The notes under the pieces: generated by a model | Told to the model about the DNA's origin: nothing | Database searches by the model: none | The model's input: the letters and a program-made list of their open reading frames with translations, nothing else | Shown here: positions 9,100-17,548 of the stretch, piece by piece | Layout of the letters: each line of letters starts with the position of its first letter | Position numbering within the stretch: the stretch's first letter is position 1 | From: Chara braunii | Lineage: Eukaryota; Streptophyta; Charophyceae; Charales; Characeae | Length of the DNA stretch: 34,013 bases | Assembly (NCBI GenBank): GCA_003427395.1 | Contig: BFEA01000756.1 | Coordinates: 445,186 to 479,198 of the forward strand | Direction: 5' to 3' | Program-made: the position numbers and the translations under genes

Positions 9100-9943
9100 C
9101 ACAACGGTCACAGCACCTTTTGCAGTAGCAGATGCAGATCCCAGGGTTCGATCCCTAGTCCTTACCCCCACCGTGTACAGTACCCGTGTAGGCCCCGAGA
9201 GTTGAACCCGTGACCTGTGTACTAGTAAGCAATGGTAGGCTGTCATAGGTCCGTAGGTATCAGGGGTTCGATCTGTAGATCTGTAGAATAGAAGTCTTGG
9301 CAAGTTCAAGAAGTCTTAGCTGTAGTCCTTCTAGAAGGTCAACCAGTGGGCAAGTGGGCAAGTGGCGAGTCAAGTGGTGGACTAAACTGCAGTGCGATTG
9401 CAGTACGACCCCGGTAGGTTAGCAGTGAGTCCCCATCCAGTCAGCGGTAAGGTCCAGTCAGTCCCAGTCCGGTCCAGCAAGTACCACGAGGGACTGTGAG
9501 CACCATGGGCCCATGGAAGAGGGCAGACCAACGAGTTTCAGAAGTATAAATCAAGAGGCAGCGCCCAGCCCTTCATTCATTCCTGCGTGAGCCATGCGGA
9601 AGCGCTGCCACAGCGACTTGTGCAAGGTCTGCAGTGAGCCCGGAGCTGAAGTGGGCGAGAGAGGTGGAGCGTAGCATAGCGATAGGGTAGTTGCGTCCAT
9701 AGCTAGAGTTAGTGTGCAGTGTGTGTGTGTTTGTGTGAGTCCAGAGAGTCGCGTGCGGGATATCCAGGGTGATCCGGTGTATGTGAACAGTGAGTTGTTT
9801 GGGCGCTGAGTCGCCATAGCCAATTGAAAGTGAACTCGTATCTGGATGCCATATGTCTGAGTCCTGAGTGGGCGCATGTCGCCAGTTTGCTGCGCTACTG
9901 TTTACATGCATGAAAAGTGTGAATGGAAGTGAGTCTGATTGCA
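9100..9943 (+). mobile_element. LTR-like element, copy 1 (forward)
   Basis: This ~0.85-kb non-coding sequence recurs in reverse orientation at 11866-12787. The two align nearly end to end with several indels, from an AACGGT block to GAGTCTGA. Shared landmarks include GGTTCGATCCCTAG near the start, TATAAATCAAGAGGCAGCGC in the middle (9545), GGGATATCCAGGGTGATCC, GTCGCCATAGCCA and GTCGCCAGTTTGCTGCG near the end. A central TATA box followed by a conserved stretch is what an LTR would show. No reverse transcriptase is nearby, so this is a solo LTR or a non-autonomous element. Related short blocks (AATATACGTCACAAyGGTCACA) lie on both sides, at about 9092 and 9952. Confidence 0.7.
9545..9550 (+). 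promoter_or_regulatory. TATA box of LTR-like copy 1
   Basis: TATAAA within AGTATAAATCAAGAGGCAGC is retained in the inverted copy (TTTATA at 12265-12270). The 40 bp downstream are among the best conserved in the element, as expected around a transcription start. Confidence 0.5.
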
Positions 9944-10170
9944 AACGGGAATATACGTCACAATGGTCACACCGCATTTTTTTGGGGCTCCCGAGGAGGC
10001 TCGGCCAAATCGAAGCTTTTAGGCCCCATGGGCTGCCTGTTATGAAAAAAAAGAACAAGAAAAACGAGACGCCCATGTCTCTACTTTGTGTGTCGGGAAT
10101 GACTGTGAAGAGATGTGCTCACATCAGTGGTTCTAGGAACGCATCTACCCAGATTCTTTGCTAGTTTCTT

Positions 10171-10353
10171 TCTTTCTTTCTTTCTTTTTTTCTTTCCTTT
10201 TTTTTTTTTTTTTTTTTTTTTTTTTGGCAAACTCAGAGTCGTCGACACCACTTAGGGAGGTGTTATGAGCAGCCTCCCTAAGTGGCTCCGCGGTTGAAGG
10301 CTCCATCTATTGGTGGGGAGCAGCATCTGCTGGAAACCGGGTCCCAGCGTCCC
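10171..10353 (-). mobile_element. Short hairpin retroposon (type A), copy near 10.2 kb
   Basis: Read on the minus strand, it starts GGGACGCTGGG and ends in an A-rich tail (the T run at 10196-10225 on +). It contains three stems: GCTGGG/TCCAGC, GCTCC/GGAGC and a perfect 13-bp stem CCACTTAGGGAGG/CCTCCCTAAGTGG with a 12-nt loop (10248-10285). It shares the first two stems and loop bases with copies near 25.4, 29.95 and 14.23 kb. No A or B box is seen. Confidence 0.75.
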
Positions 10354-10402
10354 TCATATTACAAGACATTTCCGTGACTGACAGTGATCACACATCTGAC
10401 TC

Positions 10403-11250
10403 ATGTACTCAGGACTTCCTATCCTTAATAATGTTGCCTATCGCCTGTGCCCCCAAGGCGCCGGGGGAGTTAGGCTCGTGCAGCCCTGGTCCTCTGTTCT
10501 CACTGTGGACACTTACCACCCTCCTGCATGTGGTCCTGTAGCTGAAACTGAGAATGCTGGAGAACTTCATGGCTGCCCTGTCCCCCCGAGGCGTGGGGGA
10601 GCTAGGCTGTTTTGAAGGTACTTGCAGAATGAAAGGGCGGGCCTTGCCCCCACGGGCCCCTGTACCAGCTGGGGGGAATGGGCCCTTTCTTTGTCTGCCG
10701 TCGTGTAGCCCTGGTCCTCTGTTGTCATCTTGGACAGTTACCATAGTCCTGCATATGGTCTTGTTGCTGTTTGTTTTTCTTTCTGACTTTTAGTGCCCTG
10801 CCAACGAGGCAGGGCGCATAATACGGGCAGCTGACACTTCGCAACAGAGGACACAATCTCACATGTACTCAAGATTCTGTATCCACGTCTTTTCACGTGC
10901 ACAGCATGGTTGCTTTTTTTGTTTTTTCGTTTTTTTTTTCTTTTCGTTTTGCTGTTCCCGTGATCACAGCAGTGTTGTAGGGCCCAAGATTCTCAGATGT
11001 AACCCAAGATTCTGCATCTGGCTGCTTTCACGTCCGGAGATTTTATGTTTCTTTTTTCTTTTTGTTGTTTTCTATGCTTACAGTGGAGCGGGGCTTTTTG
11101 TTGTTTTCCTTTGTTTTGTACGTTCTATGCTTACAGTGGGGCTGTAATGCCCGCCGAGTAACGTACTATTGCATGTACCTCAGATTCTGCATCCAGCTGC
11201 TTTTACGTCCCTAGCGGGGTTGCTTTTTTCTGTTTTTTTGTTTTTTTTGT
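10403..11250. repeat. Field of degenerate direct repeats
   Basis: AGCCCTGGTCCTCTGTT and ~65 bp around it occur at 10483 and 10707, and a GGGGGAG(T/C)TAGGCT block also recurs at 10464 and 10589. Further on, ATGTACTCA(A/G)GA-type starts followed by ATTCTGYATCC and CTTTYACGTCC recur near 10864, 10998 and 11176. T-rich stretches separate them. The pattern looks like an old, expanded tandem family. Confidence 0.65.
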
Positions 11251-11589
11251 TGCTCTTTTTTTTTCCATTTCGGACGAGTACCAGAAAGTAGGTCAAAATG
11301 GGACCCAGGCTCGGCAGAACTCAGTGCGCAGTCTAATTCAGGGTCGGCAGAAACAGGTCAGGAGGTAGTGGTGGTTTAAAAAGAGCACCGAATGTTAGTT
11401 TTTGAATGTTTTTCTCTTTTTGTTTTCCTTTTGTTGCCTGTATTCATGGGGTGCTGCGAGCGCATGTGTGTCAGTCATGAGTGCTTTGGTTCCTCTTACA
11501 TCCGTTGCACCCCAATTCATTGGTTGGTACGATCTCCTTCGTGTCAGTCTAAATAGTAATGTACTGTGGCAATAAAATGTGTCCATGAA

Positions 11590-11865
11590 CACAGCCACAA
11601 GGATGAACACGTAATGGATACGGGCATACATTCATCACGTTTAGCTCGTGATACCTCTAACAGGCCATCCGACAGAAGCGGAAGTGTTCCTGTCAGATCC
11701 ACCACGATATCTGAATTTCACATTTCAAGTTCGATTTCTCAGAGCCAAAAAAAAAAAAAAAAGAACTCTCGAAATCAACCCCCCCCCCCTCTCCCCCCTT
11801 TTCAAATCCATGAAATAGAGACTTCCCGCCCATGCTAAACAGCCAGCTATAATGTCCAAATTTGT
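11590..11865. repeat. ~275-bp direct repeat R1
   Basis: It begins CACAGCCACAAGGATGAACA, contains an A run followed by a C run, and ends AATGTCCAAATTTGT. It is about 95% identical to 12788-13058 in the same orientation. The two copies sit exactly on either side of the inverted LTR-like copy 2, so they could be the terminal repeats of a small composite element. The ends are not TG...CA. Confidence 0.85.
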
Positions 11866-12787
11866 CAGACTCGTCTCATTCACACTTTTCATGTATGTAA
11901 ACAGCAACGCAGCAAACTGGCGACAAGCGCCCACTCAATACTTAGAGATATGGCTTCCAGATAAGAGTTCACTTTCAGCTGGCTATGGCGACTCAGCGCC
12001 CAATCGACTCACTGTTCACACACACTGGATCACCCTGGATATCCCACACACGTCACTCTGAACACTCGAACACACACACACAGTTCCTACTAACTACAGC
12101 TATGGCAGCTATGGCTGCCTCTAACCTATCGCTATACTAGCTCCGCCTCTCTCGCCCACTGCGTCCTCCGGGCTCATGTGCAGACCTCCTTGCACAAGTC
12201 GATGTGGCAGCGCTTCCGCATGGCTCACGCAGGAATGAATGAATGGCTGGGCGCTGCCTCTTGATTTATACTTCTGCAGGTCGTTGGTCTGGCCCATTTC
12301 CCTTGCCCGAAGTGCACACAGTCCCGTGCGGTACTTGCTGGACTGACTGGGGACTGGGACTGTTGACTCAGCAGGGTAGACTTCCCCCACTGGCCCACTT
12401 GCCTCACCACTTGACCACTTGCCTCTGCTTAAACGTGGGCAACTCCGAAAGGCCACTACTGGGACCTTCCGGAAGGCCGTAGACTTGGCCTTTCGTGACT
12501 GTAGCAGCTACGATTCTGACCCTTCTGGACTGTAGCAGCTACGACCTTGACCTTTCAAGAAAACTACAGCTACGATGTCTAGACCTGACTAAGACTCCTA
12601 TCCGACAGGTCTAAGATCGAACCCATGCGACCTATGGACCCTACGACAACCTATCAGCTATTACAAATACACAGGTCGCGGGTTCAATCCTACGGGTCGA
12701 CACAGGTACTGTACACAGGTAAGGTTGGGGTCTAGGGATCGAACCATGGGATCTGCAGCAGCCACTGCTGACTGGTGAATACCGTTT
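11866..12787 (-). mobile_element. LTR-like element, copy 2 (inverted)
   Basis: This is the reverse-orientation counterpart of 9100-9943. The reverse complement shows the same order: GGTTCGATCCCTAG, a stretch with CAGCTAC-type repeats, TATAAATCAAGAGGCAGCGC, GGGATATCCAGGGTGATCC and GTCGCCAGTTTGCTGCG. It is slightly longer because of a duplicated TAGCTGCTACAGTC block near 12505-12545. No frame longer than about 110 codons exists and none has a domain. It is precisely enclosed by direct repeats R1 and R2. Confidence 0.7.
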
Positions 12788-13058
12788 CACAGCCACAAGG
12801 ATGAACAAGTAATGGATACGGGGATACATTCATCACCGTGTATCTCATGATACCTCTAACAGGCCATCCGACAGAAGCGGAAGTGTTCCGGTCAGATCCA
12901 CCACGATATCTGAATTTCACATTTCAAGTTCGATTTCTCAGAGCCAAAAAAAAAACAAAAACGAACTCTCGAAATCCCCCCCCCCCCTCCTTTTTCAAAT
13001 CCATGAAATAGAGACTTCCCGCCCATGCTAAACAGCCAGCTATAATGTCCAAATTTGT
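12788..13058. repeat. ~275-bp direct repeat R2
   Basis: Second copy of R1, with a slightly different length of the internal A and C runs. Like R1 it starts at CACAGCC and ends at AAATTTGT. The bases outside R1 and R2 show no clear target duplication. Confidence 0.85.
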
Positions 13059-13860
13059 TTTTCGACGCATCTAATTGGACGGGAGGTGGGCATCTTTACA
13101 GTCCCCTCTCGGAAACTACCAGGCCGTCGAGATCCGATGTAGTCGACAGCCGTACTGCGTCACTTGAGGCCACACATGATCGAAATCCTGACGGAGTCGT
13201 GGTATTATTTTGCTGCCAGGAGTAGTGGTACTTAGGTAGTGTGAGGTGAAATTGAGAGAAGAATGTAGCTTACTAAGCCTTACTTGAAAAAAAAAGAAAA
13301 AAAAAAAGAACTGCCAAAGAGGTACCAGCGACACACAGCCAACGGGGAAGAATGGTACACACTGAAACAGGTCATGAGCTCGAAACCTTGTACTCATGGA
13401 AACAGGTCATGAGTTTGAACTTTGAAACCTACAAGAGCCAGGACAAAGGGAAGACAGTAAAAGCTGTCTGCCGCTTGGCTGACTGGTACATCATGAGTTT
13501 AAACTTTAAATGGTATGTGTCATTCCATTGTATGGAAGACCGTGAGCTCAAGTCCAAGTTTGTGCTTGGCATGAGTATCCTAGATCATGACGGTGTGAAC
13601 GTTGTTAGTATCCTCTCAGGCGTGTTATGGGCTCTGTCGCTCCCTGTGTAGGTACATGGTTCAGTTCACCGAGTTTCTGCGCACAACAATGGTTTGTTCA
13701 ATTTTAGCAACGAAGTACAACTTCCACCTTCTCTTTGGGTAGGCTCTGCTTCAACAGTGCTGCCCCTTCCTCGACACCCCAAAACCTCCTCCACCCACCT
13801 TCGTCCCCCAGGTTGGGTCTGACATCCAGGTACTGGTAAATCCATGCAATATTCACTTCT
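13059..13860. other. No gene recognised; short tandem duplication
   Basis: GGAAACAGGTCATGAG-type sequence occurs twice (about 13363 and 13399). An A-rich tract lies at 13286-13308. The frames here have no domain. Confidence 0.4.
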
Positions 13861-13968
13861 CCGTGCACCTGTGCATCTGTGCATCTGTGCATCTGTGCAT
13901 CTGCTGTGCATCTGTGCATCTGTGCATCTGTGCATCTGTGCATCTGCTCTGCATCTGTGCATCTGTGC
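13861..13968. repeat. 9-bp minisatellite TGTGCATCT
   Basis: About eleven units of TGTGCATCT, with two units disrupted by extra CTG or CTC triplets. Met-His-Arg-Cys-type frames on the minus strand are by-products. Confidence 0.95.
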
Positions 13969-14048
13969 TGGTAAATCCCCTTTCCGTGCATTAAAACATC
14001 TGTGCATCCGTACAGTGAGATGACAAACAAATCCTCAGAGACAGGAGA

Positions 14049-14119
14049 ACCTGGCGGGCTCTGAAGGACCCACTGGTGCCCCCCAGTGGCTCCTTCCGAT
14101 ATCGGATACCCTGCCAGGT
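14049..14119. repeat. Nested foldback (possible three-way junction)
   Basis: ACCTGGC at 14049-14055 pairs with GCCAGGT at 14113-14119. Inside are CCACTGG/CCAGTGG with a 6-nt loop (14070-14089) and the palindrome CCGATATCGG (14096-14105). All three stems are exact. It lies just before a degraded retroposon start at about 14153 (GGATGCTGAACCCGG). Confidence 0.5.
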
Positions 14120-14231
14120 CAGGGGTTAGGAAAGAAGGGCCACCATGGGATGCTGAACCCGGTTTCCAGCACTGTCACCTGTTTGTGATGGTTTGATACT
14201 TATGGTTTCTCAACAGATCATGTTTCTCAAA

Positions 14232-14373
14232 GGGACGCTGAGCCCGGTTCTCAGCACGTGAAGTTCCCCAGAAATAGATGGAGCCTGTGGTTAAAGAAGA
14301 CGAAGAAGAAGAAGAAGAAGAAGAAGAAGAAGAAGAAGAAGAAGAAGAAGAAGAAGAAGAAGAAGAAGAAGAA
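14232..14373 (+). mobile_element. Short hairpin retroposon (type A) with (GAA)n tail
   Basis: GGGACGCTGAGCCCGG starts the copy. Stem 1 is GCTGAG (14237-14242) with CTCAGC (14250-14255); stem 2 is TTCC...GGA followed by GC. The A-tail position is taken by an uninterrupted GAA run (about 25 units, 14300-14373). The third stem is missing, so the copy is shortened. The poly-Lys and poly-Glu frames across it are not genes. Confidence 0.65.
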
Positions 14374-14486
14374 GACAAACAAAGCCCTGCATTGGAGACA
14401 GAGATCAGGGCGTTATGGAGAAGGACAAAGAAGCAAGTGGCTCTTAACCCAGAAAGGGCGAAGGATATTATAACCAAATTCCAGAA

Positions 14487-14624
14487 AAGGGTACTAGGCT
14501 ACTAGACCAAGGCAAAGTCACGGCCATAGAAGGAGAGAGACTTATCTTCCGCTGGTTCAAAGACGGGCGCCAGGGGGACACTATAGATGATCAGCTGATG
14601 ACACAGGAACTTAGGATGCCATAA
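14487..14624 (+). pseudogene. Decayed coding fragment 1 (RLxFxWFxxGxQG family)
   Basis: This frame reads about 45 codons to TAA at 14622. It contains GERLIFRWFKDGRQG and ends in LRMP. A similar reading occurs at 14896-15009 with GVRLVFHWFQEGQQG and the end LRLP-stop. The two differ mostly by conservative changes (I/V, D/E, K/Q), which suggests a shared coding ancestor. Upstream, a frame starting in the GAA run reads plausible sequence to 14505 in another register, so a frameshift near 14490 is likely. I do not recognise the family. Confidence 0.35.
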
Positions 14625-14800
14625 GAATTAAAATGAGGCAAGGCAAGGAAGGATAAGTGAAGGGGGTTGTAGGGTTCAAGGAATATAGGAAACGGATAGT
14701 AAGATAGGAACTGGGATTAGATGTTTTGGCAAAGTTTAACTGAGATAGTACAAACTGAGATAGTACAAATTAACTTAAGCAGGGGTGAGGGGTGGTAAAA

Positions 14801-15009
14801 CCTTTCTCAGGGAAGTATTCAATGCCGTCCACTCGGGCCTCCCAGCCATAATGGGGGGAAGCGTGTGTATGTTTTTGTATCTATGATGGACTTGCCGGAG
14901 GAAAGGAATTAAAAAAGGAGTTAGGCTGGTCTTCCATTGGTTCCAAGAGGGACAACAAGGGATACCCATGGGGGATCCGTTGGATACCCCGGATCTTAGG
15001 CTACCATAG
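14801..15009 (+). pseudogene. Decayed coding fragment 2 joined to retroposon-like sequence
   Basis: The part at about 14815-14905 (CAATGCCGTCCACTCGGGCC, CATAATGGGG, GACTTGCCGG) matches the reverse complement of the type-B retroposon near 26.6-26.7 kb. The part from 14896 to 15009 is an open reading ending LRLP-stop that resembles fragment 1. The join may be the end of one larger element that encoded a protein. Confidence 0.35.
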
Positions 15010-15021
15010 AAAAGGGAGAGG

Positions 15022-15101
15022 GGCGTTGGAGGGTTTGGGGTTTAGTCAGACTCGTGAGGTAGGACTTAGCGTTGGAGGGTTTAGGGTTTAGGGTTTAGTC
15101 A
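15022..15101. repeat. Tandem duplication containing short (TTTAGGG)3 run
   Basis: GCGTTGGAGGGTTT...TTTAGTCAG occurs at 15024-15049 and again at 15070-15101; the second copy has GGGTTTAGGGTTTAGGGTTTAG (15077-15098). This equals three units of the plant telomere repeat but sits in a local duplication. A telomere-capture event is not needed to explain it. Confidence 0.6.
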
Positions 15102-15390
15102 GCTCGAATGGCAGGGTTGAGGGATTAGGGGTTGGGGCTTACACAAAGTCAAGGTAAGCGGAGATCAGAATGGTAGAGATTCTAAAGGGTCATGTAGCGA
15201 TGAAGAAAAAAAAGGAAAGACTGGCACAACTCAGAAGCAGGGAGGAGAAGGTAGAGTTCCCAACCAGCAGAAGGACTAGCTTCATCACAGGTCACATAAT
15301 GTTGGAGGGCGTAATCCGATGTTGCATCTTCAGTGGCTTCTTTTACCTTTCTTTCTTTTTGTCAATTATCTGACAGGTCCTACAGTAGAC

Positions 15391-15599
15391 CTGAGAGGAA
15401 AGGAGGAAGCAAGGCAAGCTGACAGTCAATCCTCCACGTTGTTGGAGTAATCAATGCTGGTCAGGGATCCTTCGGCCGGACGGAAGGAAGCGTGAGTGGG
15501 TTCCATGATGTAATGTTTTATTCTGACTTGGCGGTGGAATAGGAACCGGACTGATGCTCCCCAGAACGGAAATGGAGCCGGGCCCACAAGGACCTGTTT

Positions 15600-15630
<31 letters not shown>
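15391..15630 (+). mobile_element. A-tailed retroposon (type B), copy near 15.5 kb
   Basis: It starts GAGAGGAAAGGAGG and contains CAATGCTGGTCAGGG, a hairpin TCCTTC/GAAGGA at about 15469-15489, GGTGGAATAGGAACC, then GATGCTCCCCAGAACGG and GGAGCC. It ends in about 30 A residues (15601-15630). A second full copy is at 28958-29114 and a reversed relative near 26.6 kb. It has no coding frame. Confidence 0.7.
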
Positions 15631-15633
<3 letters not shown>

Positions 15634-15707
15634 ACAAAACAAACAAACAAAGCCCTGCACCCAGAACCCGAAGAAAAAAAAAGCTTCTTTCAACCAAAGA
15701 AGGAAGA

Positions 15708-15870
15708 AAAGCAAAGCAAAGCAAAGCAAAGCAAAGCAAAGCAAAAAGCAAAGCAAAAAGCAAAGCAAAAAGCAAAGCGAAGCGCAGCAAAGCAAAGCAA
15801 AGCGAAGCAAAGCAGTGCAGCAAAGCACAGTGCAGCAAAGCAAAGCGCAGCGAAGCGAGCCAAGCCAAGC
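15708..15870. repeat. AGCAA pentanucleotide-type repeat
   Basis: Irregular AAAGC/AAGCA units become GC-richer toward the end (GCGAAGCG, GCCAAGCC). Lys/Ser/Gln-rich and Leu/Cys-rich frames on the two strands are by-products. Confidence 0.9.
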
Positions 15871-16023
15871 CCAGCCTCTTTCATAGCGAGGATTGACAGA
15901 TTGAGAGCTCTTTCTCGATTCTATGGGTGGAGGTGCATGGCCATGCTTAGTTGGTGGAGTTGAAAAAGAGGAGGGGGAATCTATTAAAAAAAAGGAAAGA
16001 AACAAAATCTCTTACTTTTTTTC

Positions 16024-16155
16024 TCTAACTCTCTCGTCTCGCAGCCAACGAATGGCTGACCTTCCATTGTTTTTGGTTGTTCCTTGCGGAGATGGACAAT
16101 TGTTGCTTGATGTTCCCATGCAGAAGGGCGTGGTGGACGTGGTAGATGGTAGCAG
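16024..16155 (+). other. Possible isolated exon
   Basis: A pyrimidine tract ending in TCTCGCAG at 16037-16044 resembles a splice acceptor. An ATG at 16052 then opens a frame reading MADLPLFLVVPCGDG... of about 35 normal-looking residues before it runs into a GAAA microsatellite. I recognise no domain, and no partner exon was found. It may be a real short exon, a fragment or chance. Confidence 0.2.
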
Positions 16156-16158
16156 AAA

Positions 16159-16199
<41 letters not shown>

Positions 16200-16210
16200 G
16201 GAAATAAAAA
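16155..16210. repeat. (GAAA)n microsatellite
   Basis: About nine units of GAAA, with a few variants at the 3' end. The Lys-rich tail of the frame crossing it is not meaningful. Confidence 0.9.
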
Positions 16211-16411
16211 AACTGTAAGTTCAGACGCTTCAGAGCATCTGTGCACGTCAACCTCCAGCGAGAGTTATTAATTCCCAACTTGAAGGTGGTTTTCGCAGTC
16301 GAATAGGCACTTGCGAGTTGTAGCAATCAATCAATGGACCAGCGTGAAGCCAAGCAATCTAAATGCGACCAATTTGAAACTTATCAATCATTGGCAATGA
16401 ATTGATGCATG

Positions 16412-17534
16412 TGCAATGACTTGCTGATTTCTGCTGCCGAGATTGACTGCGAGGCTGTACGCTAACCGGTAGGTTAGATTCGTAATTTTGTTTGGCTGAG
16501 GGCTATCCGAGAGACCTGCCTGTAAGGAAATTCGTGAGGGACAGATCTGCAAATCCGGGAAAATACAGGCCCGATATTAACCGAATTCCTACAGCTACCC
16601 TAACTGCCTATAGCAGGCCCGGGCTACCCTAGGACTGAGAGGCCCTAAGCGGCCTGTACTGCTAGACGGTCCTATAGCCTATAGCCGGGTCCGGTAGAGG
16701 CCGGGAGGCCGAAACAGCAACGGTACCGATCGGTCAGTCAGTCCGGTCTAGGTCTAGAGAGTCTATAGATAGGTTAGGCCCATCGATTCAGGACTTTTGG
16801 CAATTCATTTTTCGCGTCGCAACGTTCGTGGCCAACCAAGTTCTGCAGCGTTGAAGGTCTGAGGCGGCATCCCAGACTTCAGCTTGGTGATGACAGCCAT
16901 AGCCGGCCTCTGAGAGGTTGCCGTGGGGCACTCTCAGCGCATCTACCCCTAAGGGTATCTGCGTGTGGCAGGGCTATTCAGAGGCTCTTCCATGGGTACA
17001 TGGGGATGCTGTTGCTGGCGCCCTACTTCGCAGGGCTTCTGTAGCAGTGAGACAGCCATAGCTGCCTCCTTCTTCGTCAGAGTGACTCATCGACACTGAG
17101 GACTACATCGCAGTTCATGATCGTCATCTGGGTGGATGGCGCTTGCCTCTGGGAGGCTGTTTCAGTGTGGCGCTAGTCACTGGGAGTGGGGTATTGGGTG
17201 TGGTGTGTGATACTGAGGTGGCGAGATACTGAGTTAAACTCTGTAACGATAATTGAAGTTACTTGACTTGAGTTGGCTCATCATTAGTGTTCTATTCCGA
17301 CTGTGATCTTCGTAGTGTCATCTTGTGATTGGTTGATGGGAGTTTGTGAGAGAGAGAGAAACACTGAGTGTGTTCTCCCCATCTGTGCATGGTTGCTATT
17401 CCGCTGGTTATCTCAGGTCTGTGTACAGTGTGGACTCTGTATCCTCTCCCCTTTGTCTTGTGCATGTATGGGCATGTGTGAGATACTCTGTGTGTGAGTG
17501 GCGAGAAAATCATCAGACAACCAAGTTCATAACA
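16412..17534 (+). repeat. 5' LTR of the Ty3/gypsy element
   Basis: Begins TGCAATG and ends AACA, with TG...CA ends. Two GACAGCCATAGC blocks (about 16893 and 17051), a self-complementary CCTATAGCCTATAG stretch and a (GA) run near 17348 are visible. No standard TATAAA is seen; TCTATAGATAG near 16761 is a weak candidate. Confidence 0.95.
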
Positions 17535-17536
17535 AT

Positions 17537-17548
17537 TGGTATCGGAGC
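17537..17548 (+). other. Primer binding site (tRNA-iMet type)
   Basis: TGGTATCGGAGC lies 2 bp after the 5' LTR. It differs by one base from the TGGTATCAGAGC complement of plant initiator tRNA-Met 3' end. It fixes the strand and the inner end of the LTR. Confidence 0.9.

Noticed and set aside
9140-9275. tRNA genes suggested by GGTTCGAT blocks
   Set aside because: T-arm-like bases are present, but no acceptor stem, anticodon arm or A box at proper spacing could be built.
12600-12750. tRNA genes on the minus strand
   Set aside because: These are the same blocks in the inverted copy; the T-arm pairing is not kept, so they are not working tRNAs.
14258-14505. Poly-Lys and poly-Glu proteins
   Set aside because: They come from the (GAA)n run in the retroposon tail; only the part after the run may be a decayed coding remnant.
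15077-15098. Interstitial telomere from chromosome fusion
   Set aside because: Only three units, within a local tandem duplication of related G/T-rich sequence.
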